Shown in pieces: positions 1-8,228 of a stretch of DNA of 34,778 bases. The DNA lies in assembly GCA_944322275.1 (NCBI GenBank), contig CALUOV010000001.1, positions 1-34,778 on the forward strand, written 5' to 3'. The number at the start of each line of letters is the position of its first letter. Positions within the stretch are counted from its first letter, which is position 1. Both the position numbers and the translations under genes were made by a program. The notes under the pieces were generated by a model that was not told where the DNA came from, did no database searches, and saw nothing but the letters and a program-made list of their open reading frames with translations. This DNA comes from an uncultured Bacteroides sp. Its GTDB lineage: Bacteria; Bacteroidota; Bacteroidia; Bacteroidales; Bacteroidaceae.

Positions 1-665
1 TAGTTGTAGAATACCTGCAGAATCAAGGCTGCGATCAAACCGAAGATAGTCGTAATCAAGGCCACTTTCATACCACCTGCAACAACCGTCGGAGAGATAT
101 CACCTACCTGCTGGATCTTATCGAATGCCTGCACCATACCGATCACAGTACCCAAGAATCCCAATGACGGGCTCATCGCGATGAACAATGTGATCCAAGA
201 GCAACCTTTTTCCAAATAGCCGGCTTGCACACCACCGTAAGAAACAACTGACTTCTCAACAACGTCCAAGCCTTGATCCAATCTCATCAGACCTTGGTAG
301 TAGATAGAAGCGATAGGACCACGGGTGTTACGTGCGATATCCTTTGCGCCTTCTACATCGCCTTTTTCCATAGCAGCTTCGATGGAAGAAACAAATTTCT
401 TCGTGTTGATTTCGGCCAAGCTCAAATAAATGATACGTTCAATACAGAATGCAAGACCGATCACCAAAGCGATAGAGATAAAGCTCATGAAGAATGCAGA
501 ACCTTCGATATACTTAATCTTCAGTTCCTTGTGGATACCACCACTCTCAGCCGGAGCGATAGCTTCAGTTTGCCCAGCAGCAGGTGCGTCCTGAGCCTGA
601 GCCAATTGAGTTGAGCCAAATGTCAAGGCTCCCATCACAGCAACAATTGCAAATAACTTTTTCAT
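1..665 (-). CDS. exbB: ExbB/TolQ/MotA-type proton channel subunit, partial at window edge
   Basis: Inner-membrane proton channel subunit that works with ExbD and TonB to energise outer-membrane transport. The reading frame begins ATG at 665 on the minus strand and stays open to base 1, giving about 221 residues, so the C-terminus lies outside the window. Residues 1-25 look like a cleaved signal peptide (MKKLFAIVAVMGALTFGS, then QAQ), which Bacteroidetes ExbB homologues often carry. A hydrophobic segment sits near residues 57-75, followed by a cytoplasmic region and a second pair of membrane segments. The part LGFLGTVIGMVQAF and the following GGMKVALITTIFGLIAA match the conserved core of the MotA/TolQ/ExbB family. 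exbD would be expected just beyond base 1. I see no consensus -7 box in the 90 bp upstream. ExbB and TolQ cannot be separated here; ExbB is preferred by usual Bacteroides annotation. Confidence 0.9.
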   Translation of the reverse strand, partial: MKKLFAIVAVMGALTFGSTQLAQAQDAPAAGQTEAIAPAESGGIHKELKIKYIEGSAFFMSFISIALVIGLAFCIERIIYLSLAEINTKKFVSSIEAAMEKGDVEGAKDIARNTRGPIASIYYQGLMRLDQGLDVVEKSVVSYGGVQAGYLEKGCSWITLFIAMSPSLGFLGTVIGMVQAFDKIQQVGDISPTVVAGGMKVALITTIFGLIAALILQVFYN

Positions 666-756
666 TGTGTGTCTAATTTTTTAAGATTAATTAATTGAAT
701 TACTTATGATATTTATTTGTTTTCTTTCTTTCATTCGCCTTATGTTTTTCATCCTG

Positions 757-844
757 CGGAGAGAGGGGGATTCGAACCCCCGATACCCTTTAGGAGTATA
801 CACGCTTTCCAGGCGTGCCTCTTCAACCACTCGAGCATCTCTCC
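757..844 (-). tRNA. tRNA-Ser (anticodon GGA)
   Basis: Read on the minus strand, an 88-nt serine tRNA folds cleanly. The acceptor stem is GGAGAGA with TCTCTCC. The anticodon arm is CACGC-CTGGAAA-GCGTG with anticodon GGA (reads UCC and UCU). There is a long variable arm (TATACTCC..GGGTAT region) as expected for tRNA-Ser. The T arm is GGGGG-TTCGAAT-CCCCC. The discriminator base is G and CCA is not encoded, which is usual for Bacteroidetes. Confidence 0.97.
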
Positions 845-903
845 TTTTTCTTTTCAACCGGCACTTATCACTTGGTTTCCGCGCCCTCGAATGTTTTCAG
901 CTA

Positions 904-911
904 CAAATGTA
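904..911 (-). promoter_or_regulatory. Possible -7 box (TACATTTG) upstream of tRNA-Ser
   Basis: On the minus strand TACATTTG fits the Bacteroides -7 consensus TAnnTTTG and lies about 60 bp upstream of the tRNA 5' end. No good TTTG -33 box is present. A second match (TAATTTTG) lies at 966-973. Either could serve the tRNA. Confidence 0.35.
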
Positions 912-997
912 TTCTTTTTTTCGTTCTCACGTTACATTCTTTGCTTTAAATCTTTGAGAAAGTACCAAAATTAATAAACTTTAAAACCTTTGTGGCC

Positions 998-1771
998 TTA
1001 TTGGGGCATTCCAAACAAATTTAAAGCGTTTTCTGAAGTAACTTCCGACACTTTCTCAGGTGTGATTCCATAAACTTCGGCAACCTTCATTAAGGTATAT
1101 TTTATAAAAGAGCTTTCGTTTCGCTTTCCCCGATATGGCACCGGAGTCAGGTAGGGGGAATCGGTCTCCAACACGATCCTTTCTAACGGTATATGAGAAA
1201 GGACCTCGGGCAAAGACGATTTCTTAAAAGTGACCACCCCATTAATTCCTATCAGAAAGCGGGGGAACTCCAGAACACGCTGAGCTTCCTCCAACGTCCC
1301 TGTAAAACTATGGAAGATGCCTCGCAAAGGAGTATGACGATAAGCTTCTAATACCTTATATATATAAGAAAAAGCTTCGCGGCAATGGATCACGACCGGA
1401 AGATCGTAGGCCAGCGCCAAATCGAGCTGACGCTTCAAAGCCCACTGCTGCTCGGCTTCGAACGTACGATCCCAATAGAAGTCCATACCAATTTCCCCGA
1501 TAGCTACATATTCCTTACGCATAGCCAATTCTTGCTCCACGATATGAAGCTCGTCTTCATAATCTTCTTTGACTGAAGTGGGATGCAGTCCTATCATCGG
1601 GAAACAATAGTTCGCATAGTCGTGACAGACGCGAAGCAAAGGCACTATCGAAGCCTTGTCAATATTAGGCATAAAGATATGGCTGACTCCGGCCTCGCGG
1701 GCACGGTTGATGACTTCGGGGAGGTCGTCTTTGAACTCTTCCAGAAAAAGATGGGAATGGGTGTCTATCAT
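998..1771 (-). CDS. tatD: TatD family metal-dependent hydrolase (DNase)
   Basis: Cytoplasmic TIM-barrel metallohydrolase of the TatD family, usually a 3'-5' exonuclease on DNA or RNA. Visible metal and active-site motifs in order are THSH near the N-terminus (HxH), GEIGMDFYW (Glu ligand), VIHCREAF (His), GIFHSFTG (His) and LETDSPYLTP (Asp). The length of 257 aa from this start is normal for the family. The longer frame starts at 1798, but ATG 1771 forms an ATGA overlap with the stop of the upstream gene and gives the family-typical start MIDTHSHL, so I prefer it. It is translationally coupled to the unknown 248-aa gene and forms the end of a polyprenyl synthase / unknown / TatD operon. The family is named after tat operons but this copy is far from tatAC at 27-28 kb. 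Confidence 0.92.
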   Translation of the reverse strand: MIDTHSHLFLEEFKDDLPEVINRAREAGVSHIFMPNIDKASIVPLLRVCHDYANYCFPMIGLHPTSVKEDYEDELHIVEQELAMRKEYVAIGEIGMDFYWDRTFEAEQQWALKRQLDLALAYDLPVVIHCREAFSYIYKVLEAYRHTPLRGIFHSFTGTLEEAQRVLEFPRFLIGINGVVTFKKSSLPEVLSHIPLERIVLETDSPYLTPVPYRGKRNESSFIKYTLMKVAEVYGITPEKVSEVTSENALNLFGMPQ

Positions 1772-2514
1772 AATTGCATACTGGGAAAAAGGGGACAAGC
1801 TTTTCTTTCTTCGTTTTTTTGTTTCTCACTGGTCCGATAGTAGTAAATCATTCCATAGTCCCGGCAAGCATTCAACCGTTTCTCATTGGGAGTAACAAAC
1901 TCAAATTTCTTTTCCACTTGATTCCAAATGTCCAATATCAAAGCATCGGCCTCAGGACGCATGGCCGAAAGTTCGCTTAAACTCCGTTCCGTAAGCATCT
2001 GCAGGTTCTTCTGACGGGTATAGCTTTCATAGAAGATGTCATAATGCACTTTAACCTTCGCTATGGTGGGGTTATAGATAGGGATGCCCCCTTGGGCGAT
2101 GCGTTTGTTCTCACCTTCAATCACCTTTCTTCCCCAGTCCACCAACGCAGCCTCACTGGTAAGGTCAGGCACCGTATTGCTTTTCGAGTCTAAGCCGTAC
2201 AATTCTTTGTGCGCTCTGCGGACTTCCGAACGGATAACCGCCAAATTGAGGACCTGAATGAAATGGGATACATACAAGCGAGCCATTCTTACATTAGCCT
2301 GATGCTTATGTCCCTCCCTCGACTGTTTTTCAAAACATTCTTTATAATACACTTGCGCCGCTTCAAAATGAGGAAGAAAGTTCCGAACCGCAGTCAATGT
2401 TTTCAGATCTACAGGCACTTCATAGATGTCATCTGTCTTATCGGCCATCTCACATACCGCTTTCAACGCTCGTATGCGCGCCTGGTCCGTATTGGGCAAT
2501 CTTCTGTAAGGCAT
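1768..2514 (-). CDS. Conserved hypothetical protein, function unknown
   Basis: A 248-aa soluble, charged, probably all-helical protein with no signal peptide or membrane segment. I do not recognise a named domain. Features seen are many Arg/Lys/Glu residues, a central stretch PIYNPTIAKVKVHYDIFYES, and a C-terminal tyrosine-rich patch (GMIYYYRTSEKQ) followed by a basic tail. The gene starts 31 bp after the polyprenyl synthase stop and its TGA overlaps the tatD start in ATGA, so it is a genuine member of that operon. Its codon use resembles its neighbours. The placement alone does not reveal its role. Confidence that it is a real gene is high; no function is assigned. Confidence 0.85.
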   Translation of the reverse strand: MPYRRLPNTDQARIRALKAVCEMADKTDDIYEVPVDLKTLTAVRNFLPHFEAAQVYYKECFEKQSREGHKHQANVRMARLYVSHFIQVLNLAVIRSEVRRAHKELYGLDSKSNTVPDLTSEAALVDWGRKVIEGENKRIAQGGIPIYNPTIAKVKVHYDIFYESYTRQKNLQMLTERSLSELSAMRPEADALILDIWNQVEKKFEFVTPNEKRLNACRDYGMIYYYRTSEKQKNEERKACPLFPSMQL

Positions 2515-2545
2515 GACTTAAAATTATAAGTTATAAATCCATCAA

Positions 2546-3523
2546 TTACACTTCTCGATTCATCAGCCGATTCATCAAATCTCTCAATTCCGCTTTAGCA
2601 GATACCGCAACATTTACCTCTTCCAAGGATTTAGCGGCCAAAGCCGTATAGTCCTCTATCTTTTGCAGACACATCCGATTGACACCTATTTCGTCATAAA
2701 GTCCCTTGACCGCGACAATTTTTTCATCCGGCTTATACTCCGCAGCATCCAACCAACGGCGAAGCTCTTGGTTTTGTTTCTTATCGGCATGCTCTATAGC
2801 CTGAATCAGCAAATAGGTCTTCTTGTTACACAAAATGTCACCACCAATATTTTTACCAAAGACTTCCGGATTACCATAGACATCCAACCAGTCATCTTTT
2901 AATTGGAAAGCGACTCCTAAATTCATGCCGAAATCGTACAATCGAGCCGCATCTTCCTCAGAAGCTCCTCCCAGCCAAGCGCCTATCTTTAAACTAGCAG
3001 CTAACAGGACTGAAGTTTTCAGACGAATCATTTCAAGATACTCCGCTTCCGATACATCAAGACGGGTTTCGAACTCCATGTCAAATTGTTGCCCTTCACA
3101 AATCTCGAGCGCCGTCAGGCTAAACAAGTCGAGCACCCGAGGCAACAAAGCGGAAGGACACCCGGCCGCTATAAACTGATAGGCCAACACCAACATAGCA
3201 TCACCGGACAAGATGGCCGTATTTTCATCCCACACCTTATGGACCGTGGCTTTCCCGCGACGACGGTCGGCTTTGTCCATCAGGTCATCGTGCAGCAACG
3301 TATAATTATGGTATACTTCAATGCCCGTGGCCTGATTGAGGATAGACGCCACATTTTCCTTATAAAGATTATAAGCCATCAGCATCAATACCGGACGAAT
3401 GCGCTTGCCACCCAAAGACAAGACGTATGATACAGGCGCATACAATCCTTGCGGCTTACGGCTAAAAGCGAGCCCAGCTATATGCGCATTGATAAGCTCA
3501 AGGAGTTCGGAGGATTTGAACAT
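2546..3523 (-). CDS. Polyprenyl (farnesyl/geranylgeranyl) diphosphate synthase
   Basis: Trans-isoprenyl diphosphate synthase that elongates allylic diphosphates with isopentenyl diphosphate, feeding quinone and undecaprenyl synthesis. Motifs are LGGKRIRPVL (substrate-binding Lys and Arg), the first Asp-rich motif LLHDDLMD followed by RRRG, and the second Asp-rich motif QLKDDWLD. From ATG 3523 the protein has 325 aa, typical for the family. The longer frame from 3592 would run through the tonB terminator hairpin, so it is unlikely; ATG 3529 is also possible. The first Asp-rich motif is DDxxD without the two-residue insertion of bacterial farnesyl synthases, and Tyr stands five residues before it. 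By the classic chain-length rules that resembles type I geranylgeranyl synthases, so C20 is an inferred product. It heads the operon with the unknown gene and tatD. Confidence 0.9.
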   Translation of the reverse strand: MFKSSELLELINAHIAGLAFSRKPQGLYAPVSYVLSLGGKRIRPVLMLMAYNLYKENVASILNQATGIEVYHNYTLLHDDLMDKADRRRGKATVHKVWDENTAILSGDAMLVLAYQFIAAGCPSALLPRVLDLFSLTALEICEGQQFDMEFETRLDVSEAEYLEMIRLKTSVLLAASLKIGAWLGGASEEDAARLYDFGMNLGVAFQLKDDWLDVYGNPEVFGKNIGGDILCNKKTYLLIQAIEHADKKQNQELRRWLDAAEYKPDEKIVAVKGLYDEIGVNRMCLQKIEDYTALAAKSLEEVNVAVSAKAELRDLMNRLMNREV

Positions 3524-3578
3524 GATCATATAGGATAATTTAGGTACGCTCCGCGCACAATTGTCAATCGTTAAAACG

Positions 3579-3609
3579 AAAAGAGGCTGCACATAGGCAA
3601 CCTCTTTTT
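3579..3609 (-). terminator. Intrinsic terminator after tonB
   Basis: On the minus strand a hairpin pairs AAAGAGG with CCTCTTT (inner TGC/GCA pairs, one mismatch) and is followed by TTTTCGTTTT. It lies between the tonB stop and the polyprenyl synthase start, separating the two units. It is near-symmetric but has no convergent gene to serve. Confidence 0.75.
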
Positions 3610-3625
3610 CTCGTTATCGGGGGAA

Positions 3626-4324
3626 TTACTGCAATCTGAACATTACAGGCACCGTGTATTTTACACGAACGGGTTTACCACGTTGCATACCCGGTTTCCA
3701 TTTCGGCATCGAGTTAATCACGCGGAGGGCTTCCTTGTCCAAATAAGGATCCACCCCACGAATAACCTTTGCATCAACGATACTTCCATCGGCATTTACC
3801 ACGAACTGTACCGTTACACGACCTTGTGTACCGTTTTCCTGAGCGATAGTGGGATACTTGATGTTCTTGCTCAAGAACTGCATCAGACCCGCCATACCGC
3901 CATTGGGGAATTCAGGCATCTGTTCTACAACTTCGAAGATTTCCTGCTCTTCAACCTCTTCTTCCTCTTCTACCGTAGGAGGCACATAAGAGATTTCAAC
4001 AGCCTGACCGGTCTCTTCCGAAGAAGCGATTTGGGTAGACTCAATTTCCATATCATCATCCACGATAGTCAATTGCTCTACAATAGCGGGCGCTTCAACG
4101 GGAGCTGGCGGAGGCGTAACATCTTTCGGTTGTTCCGTAATAGGAATTTCAATTTCCTCTTCAAACACGACATCGGCTACAGCCTGGCTTGTATCAATCT
4201 GCACGTCGCGTTCACTCCATTCGAAGGCCACGAACATGATAGCAAGCGTAATGACATAACCGACGAGCAGCCAGGTAGATCTCTTGCCCTCCAAGTCTGC
4301 TTTAGGCGATTTTTTTACTTCCAT
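3626..4324 (-). CDS. tonB: Energy transducer TonB
   Basis: Periplasm-spanning protein that passes proton-motive force from ExbB/ExbD to TonB-dependent outer-membrane receptors. The 232-aa product has a short basic cytoplasmic N-terminus, one membrane anchor at about residues 17-35 (WLLVGYVITLAIMFVAF), a long Pro/Glu/Val-rich periplasmic linker (residues 50-140, including TPPPAPVEAP and an acidic EEEEEVEEQE run), and a C-terminal TonB domain from about 150 (VTVQFVVNADGSIVDAKVIRG, then a PKWKPGMQRGKPVRVKYTVP stretch). The Glu-rich linker is more acidic than the Pro-Lys type of E. coli but common in Bacteroidetes. An own promoter and terminator make it a single-gene unit. exbB at the window start is the likely functional partner. 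Confidence 0.92.
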   Translation of the reverse strand: MEVKKSPKADLEGKRSTWLLVGYVITLAIMFVAFEWSERDVQIDTSQAVADVVFEEEIEIPITEQPKDVTPPPAPVEAPAIVEQLTIVDDDMEIESTQIASSEETGQAVEISYVPPTVEEEEEVEEQEIFEVVEQMPEFPNGGMAGLMQFLSKNIKYPTIAQENGTQGRVTVQFVVNADGSIVDAKVIRGVDPYLDKEALRVINSMPKWKPGMQRGKPVRVKYTVPVMFRLQ

Positions 4325-4361
4325 AATTTATCTATTAATTTTTAGTGTTTCTCATTGGGGG

Positions 4362-4369
4362 CAAATATA
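4362..4369 (-). promoter_or_regulatory. tonB -7 promoter box (TATATTTG)
   Basis: TATATTTG on the minus strand matches TAnnTTTG, 38 bp before the tonB ATG. No clear -33 TTTG at 19-22 bp spacing. Confidence 0.5.
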
Positions 4370-4506
4370 GCACTTTTCCCATGAATGCTCATGCGTAAAT
4401 GCTTTTTTTTACACCGCAAACCTCTGCATTTTTATTTTTTTAATCCTTTAAAAGCCTACTTGTGCTTTTGTGCCACAAATGTAGCAAGATATTTTAAAAA
4501 TAGCCT

Positions 4507-4514
4507 TATCTTTG
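4507..4514 (+). promoter_or_regulatory. cmk-ispH -7 promoter box (TATCTTTG)
   Basis: TATCTTTG matches the Bacteroides -7 consensus and is about 100 bp upstream of the cmk ATG at 4618. The -33 region is AT-rich without a TTTG at the right distance. The 293-bp gap from 4325 to 4617 between divergent tonB and cmk otherwise shows only AT-rich sequence. Confidence 0.5.
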
Positions 4515-4617
4515 GCATGTTTTTTTGGACAAAAACAAATATTTTTCAGGAAGAAGTGTTTCCGAAAGAAACAGGCAACCTAAAACGCAGCATATACACC
4601 ATATTATATATATACAG

Positions 4618-5310
4618 ATGAAGAAAATAATCATAGCAATCGATGGCTTCTCCTCTTGCGGGAAAAGCACTATGGCCAAAGACTTGGCACGCGAGATAGG
4701 GTATATCTACATAGACAGCGGAGCCATGTACCGGGCTGTGACTCTTTACAGTCTCGAAAATGGAATTTTTGAAGGCGAACACATCGATACCGAAAGATTG
4801 AGGAGAGAAATCGGGCAATTGAGAATAACCTTTAAGCTGAACACCGAAACGGGACGACCGGATACATACTTGAACAATGTCTGTGTAGAAGACCGGATAC
4901 GCACCATGGAGGTATCCTCCCACGTAAGTCCTATTGCTACGCTGGACTTTGTACGCGAGGCCATGGTGACCCAACAGCAAGAAATGGGAAAGGAAAAAGG
5001 GATTGTAATGGATGGACGTGACATCGGCACTACGGTCTTTCCCGATGCCGAACTAAAGGTTTTTGTCACTGCCTCGCCAGAAATTCGCGCACAACGCCGT
5101 TATGACGAACTAAAAGCCAAAGGGCAGGCAATTAGCTACGAGGAAATACTGGAGAATGTGAAACAACGCGACTACATAGACCAGCACCGTGACGTCAGCC
5201 CTTTGCGTAAGGCCGATGATGCTCTGCTGTTGGACAACAGCCACCTAAGCATCGAGGAACAAAAGAGATGGTTGATGGAACAGTATAAACGGATTACCAG
5301 GCTATTATAA
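4618..5310 (+). CDS. cmk: (d)CMP kinase (cytidylate kinase)
   Basis: Phosphorylates CMP and dCMP to the diphosphates with ATP, in pyrimidine nucleotide recycling. The product from ATG 4618 is 230 aa and starts [18 protein letters not shown], with the P-loop at residues 10-18. Further family motifs are [12 protein letters not shown] (CMP binding), [20 protein letters not shown] (the conserved GRDIGT), and RAQRRYDEL in the lid region followed by [19 protein letters not shown]. The frame could extend to ATG 4525, but the extra 31 residues have no family counterpart and low-complexity composition, so I reject them. ispH follows after 8 bp, forming a two-gene unit. Confidence 0.96.
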   Translation: MKKIIIAIDGFSSCGKSTMAKDLAREIGYIYIDSGAMYRAVTLYSLENGIFEGEHIDTERLRREIGQLRITFKLNTETGRPDTYLNNVCVEDRIRTMEVSSHVSPIATLDFVREAMVTQQQEMGKEKGIVMDGRDIGTTVFPDAELKVFVTASPEIRAQRRYDELKAKGQAISYEEILENVKQRDYIDQHRDVSPLRKADDALLLDNSHLSIEEQKRWLMEQYKRITRLL

Positions 5311-5318
5311 ATAATCGT

Positions 5319-6191
5319 ATGACAAAAGTAGAAATAGATGAAGGCTCAGGCTTCTGCTTCGGTGTAGTAACCGCAATACGAAAGGCAGAAGAAGAATTGG
5401 CTAAGGGCGGGACTTTGTATTGCCTAGGTGACATTGTGCACAATAGTAGAGAAGTAGAGCGATTAAAAAACATGGGACTTATCACCATCGGGCACGAGGA
5501 GTTTGAACACCTGCACAATGTCAAAGTATTGCTCCGGGCGCACGGAGAGCCGCCCCAGACCTACGAAATAGCCCATCGCAACCACATTGAAATCATAGAC
5601 GCGACCTGTCCGGTAGTGCTTCGGCTACAAAAGAAAATCAAACAAGAATACGACACGAACGGAGAAAGGCAAATTGTCATCTACGGCAAGAATGGACATG
5701 CCGAAGTTCTGGGGCTTGTGGGACAAACTTGTGGCCAAGCTATCGTAATAGAAAAACTAGAGGAAGCAAAAACCTTGGACTTCAGTAAAAGCATCTGTCT
5801 GTATTCACAAACGACCAAATCACTGGACGAATTCAAACAGATTGTGCGGTACATCAAGGAGCACATCGCACCCAACGTAACATTTGAATATTATGACACC
5901 ATTTGCCGACAAGTGGCCAACCGAATACCCTATATACGCACTTTCGCGGCATCCCACAATCTGATATTCTTTGTCAGCGGGAAAAAAAGCTCAAACGGGA
6001 AAATGCTTTTCAGCGAATGCCTAAAAGTAAATCCCAACTCACATCTGATAGACAATATAGAAGAAATAGACGCCAATCTATTGCATAACGTCCACTCTAT
6101 AGGCATTTGTGGAGCCACTTCCACTCCCAAATGGCTGATGGAAGAAGTGCAAAGAGCCATAGTTGGCAAATTACAGGATATGGAAACTTAA
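5319..6191 (+). CDS. ispH: 4-hydroxy-3-methylbut-2-enyl diphosphate reductase
   Basis: Last enzyme of the MEP pathway; a [4Fe-4S] protein that reduces HMBPP to IPP and DMAPP. The 290-aa product has the three cluster cysteines at C13 (GFCFGV), C97 (DATCPVV) and C196 (DTICRQVANR). Substrate-contact residues are also visible: H41 (GDIVHN), H74 (RAHGEPP), H127 and E129 (GHAEV) and T165 (SQTTKS). The C-terminus contains GATSTPKWLMEEV, another conserved block. It lacks the S1-domain extension found in some clostridial fusions. It lies 8 bp after cmk and is probably co-transcribed. It supplies the IPP used by the polyprenyl synthase at 2546-3523. Confidence 0.97.
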   Translation: MTKVEIDEGSGFCFGVVTAIRKAEEELAKGGTLYCLGDIVHNSREVERLKNMGLITIGHEEFEHLHNVKVLLRAHGEPPQTYEIAHRNHIEIIDATCPVVLRLQKKIKQEYDTNGERQIVIYGKNGHAEVLGLVGQTCGQAIVIEKLEEAKTLDFSKSICLYSQTTKSLDEFKQIVRYIKEHIAPNVTFEYYDTICRQVANRIPYIRTFAASHNLIFFVSGKKSSNGKMLFSECLKVNPNSHLIDNIEEIDANLLHNVHSIGICGATSTPKWLMEEVQRAIVGKLQDMET

Positions 6192-6242
6192 AGAATGACT
6201 GCAAATTAATGTAAATTATTCGTAGAAGCCTCAGCTTTTCAC

Positions 6243-6250
6243 TATCTTTG
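6243..6250 (+). promoter_or_regulatory. pfkA -7 promoter box (TATCTTTG)
   Basis: TATCTTTG lies 52 bp before the pfkA ATG in the 110-bp gap after ispH. It shows that pfkA can be transcribed apart from cmk-ispH. Confidence 0.6.
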
Positions 6251-6301
6251 TCGCACAGAAGTTTGAACATCAATCATTAACGCTTTATCAAATAGATTGT
6301 T

Positions 6302-7282
6302 ATGAGTATAGTTAAGTGCATCGGAATCTTGACCTCCGGAGGTGACGCTCCTGGTATGAACGCAGCCATACGCGCCGTGACACGTGCTGCCATTTACAAT
6401 GGACTCTCCGTAAAAGGTATCTATAGAGGTTACAAGGGACTTGTTACAGGCGAAATCAAAGAGTTCAAAAGTCAGAATGTGAGCAACATCATTCAGTTGG
6501 GCGGCACCATCTTAAAGACAGCCCGGTGTAAAGAGTTCACGACTCCAGAAGGACGTCAGCAAGCATATGAGAACATGAAGAAAGAGGGTATTGACGCACT
6601 GGTAGTTATTGGCGGAGACGGTTCATTAACCGGTGCCCGTATTTTTGCACAAGAATTTGATGTGCCTTGCATTGGATTACCAGGCACCATTGACAACGAT
6701 TTGTACGGTACTGACACGACTATCGGTTACGACACGGCATTGAACACAATTCTCGATGCGGTCGACAAAATCCGCGATACAGCGACCTCGCATGAACGCC
6801 TGTTCTTCGTTGAAGTAATGGGACGTGATGCCGGTTTCCTCGCTTTAAACGGCGCCATTGCTTCAGGAGCGGAAGCTGCCATCATTCCAGAATTCAGTAC
6901 AGAAGTTGACCAGTTGGAAGAGTTCATCAAGAACGGTTTCCGCAAATCGAAGAACAGTAGTATTGTATTAGTAGCAGAAAGTGAGCTGACAGGAGGAGCC
7001 ATGCACTACGCTGAACGTGTGAAGAATGAATATCCACAATATGATGTGCGCGTGACGATTCTTGGTCACTTGCAACGCGGTGGAAGCCCTACAGCCCACG
7101 ACCGCATTTTAGCCAGCCGACTGGGCGCTGCCGCTATCGATGCCATCATGGAAGGACAACGTAATGTCATGATTGGTATCGACCACGATGAAATAGTTTA
7201 TGTACCTTTCACTAAGGCTATTAAAAATGACAAGCCCATCAAGAAGGAATTGGTAAACGTGTTGCGTGAGTTGTCTATCTGA
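6302..7282 (+). CDS. pfkA: ATP-dependent 6-phosphofructokinase
   Basis: Commits glycolysis by phosphorylating fructose-6-phosphate. The 326-aa protein has the length of bacterial PfkA. It shows GGDAPGMN (13-20, ATP site), [11 protein letters not shown] with D106-G107 (Gly here marks ATP rather than PPi as donor), the catalytic PGTIDND (D131 and D133) and [11 protein letters not shown]. Further blocks are [12 protein letters not shown] and [13 protein letters not shown], both typical of substrate and effector contacts. Transcribed from its own promoter and closed by a bidirectional terminator shared with the steroid-type gene cluster. An ordinary housekeeping gene here. Confidence 0.97.
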   Translation: MSIVKCIGILTSGGDAPGMNAAIRAVTRAAIYNGLSVKGIYRGYKGLVTGEIKEFKSQNVSNIIQLGGTILKTARCKEFTTPEGRQQAYENMKKEGIDALVVIGGDGSLTGARIFAQEFDVPCIGLPGTIDNDLYGTDTTIGYDTALNTILDAVDKIRDTATSHERLFFVEVMGRDAGFLALNGAIASGAEAAIIPEFSTEVDQLEEFIKNGFRKSKNSSIVLVAESELTGGAMHYAERVKNEYPQYDVRVTILGHLQRGGSPTAHDRILASRLGAAAIDAIMEGQRNVMIGIDHDEIVYVPFTKAIKNDKPIKKELVNVLRELSI

Positions 7283-7304
7283 CAAGTCACATAGTTTATC
7301 ATAC

Positions 7305-7360
7305 AAAAAAGGATGTCTTTCTATCTGCATAGCAGAAGAAAAGCATCCTCTTTACTTTTT
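7305..7360. terminator. Bidirectional terminator between pfkA and the SDR gene
   Basis: Arms GGATGTCTTTCT and AGAAAAGCATCC pair around a loop at 7323-7336. T-rich tails exist in both directions: TTTACTTTTTT on plus after pfkA, and TTTTTTG on minus after the SDR gene. The arm and loop sequence resembles the hairpin at 11747-11792. Confidence 0.8.
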
Positions 7361-7379
7361 TAGCAGGCAATATAGAACC

Positions 7380-8225
7380 CTACAACCACTTCTTCACTTC
7401 TTGTTCAGTCAGTTCCCAAAGTTCTGCCATTTGCCGATGATGAAGATATTTATCGGAAAGACGTTTGGGATGACAACTGACGTTCAACGTTCCTGTGCGC
7501 TTTCCTGCCTCTTCATCCAACAGTAAACTGATAGCCGTGGCAGCTCCTTGCCTAGGTGTACGTATAAATGGACGGAAAAGAAGATCGGTTAAAGGATCAA
7601 ACCACATGTGCATGGTAATAATATCCGTGGATACAATACCCGGATCAGCGGCATTAACTACAATACCCTGTTCTCTCACTCTCCGTGACAAGTCGATGGT
7701 AAAAAGTGTCAATGCCAACTTGGTATTGCTATAAATAGGTATACGCCAAAAATCTCCTTTACGGCCTTTTCGAAAAAAATCAGGAAAATCAAGTGTACCT
7801 ATAGCATAAGTACATGAAACCATATTGACCACCCGACTACCCTTCCCCATTAAAGGCAATAATTTGCGGGTAAGCAAATAAGGACCGACATAGTTAACAC
7901 TCACAGTGCGCTCTAATCCGTCTTCAGTCATAACACGACGAGTTTCCATTGTCCCGGCGTTATTCATCAGCAAAGATACACACTCACCTCTCTCCCGCAT
8001 CCGTCCGGCAAAAGCCGCAACCGTTTTTAATGAAGCCAAGTCTACGAACTCTATTTTGATATCCGAATTTCCCGTGTCTTTCACCAACTGCTCTCGTTTA
8101 ACCTTAGCCCGAGCTAAATCATAACAAGCCATTATAACCCGATAACCAGCCAAAGCTACCGCACGGGTGATTTCTGTCCCCATGCCTCCATCGGCTCCTG
8201 TGATAACCGCTAATTTCCTCTCCAT
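7380..8225 (-). CDS. Short-chain dehydrogenase/reductase, candidate hydroxysteroid dehydrogenase
   Basis: NAD(P)-dependent Rossmann-fold oxidoreductase of 281 aa. Seen in the sequence: dinucleotide motif TGADGGMG at 9-16, NNAG at 88-91, N111, S137 and the catalytic Y165-x3-K169 (IYSNTK). The body most resembles retinol-dehydrogenase-like SDRs. The position that is usually Arg in NADPH-preferring members (ACRD) is Tyr here (ACYD), so cofactor preference is uncertain. It begins 3 bp after the stop of the flavin oxidoreductase gene and shares an operon with a steroid 5-alpha-reductase homologue. From that context I infer a 3-hydroxysteroid or bile-acid 3-hydroxy/3-oxo interconversion. The family assignment is firm; the steroid substrate is an inference. 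Confidence 0.85.
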   Translation of the reverse strand: MERKLAVITGADGGMGTEITRAVALAGYRVIMACYDLARAKVKREQLVKDTGNSDIKIEFVDLASLKTVAAFAGRMRERGECVSLLMNNAGTMETRRVMTEDGLERTVSVNYVGPYLLTRKLLPLMGKGSRVVNMVSCTYAIGTLDFPDFFRKGRKGDFWRIPIYSNTKLALTLFTIDLSRRVREQGIVVNAADPGIVSTDIITMHMWFDPLTDLLFRPFIRTPRQGAATAISLLLDEEAGKRTGTLNVSCHPKRLSDKYLHHRQMAELWELTEQEVKKWL

Positions 8226-8228
8226 CGC

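Noticed and set aside
273..614. 113-codon plus-strand ORF opposite exbB
   Set aside because: Shadow of the exbB frame, which has clear family motifs and a signal peptide.
4525..4617. 31-residue N-terminal extension of Cmk
   Set aside because: Low-complexity sequence before the family-typical start [10 protein letters not shown]; it also begins only about 10 bp after the -7 box.
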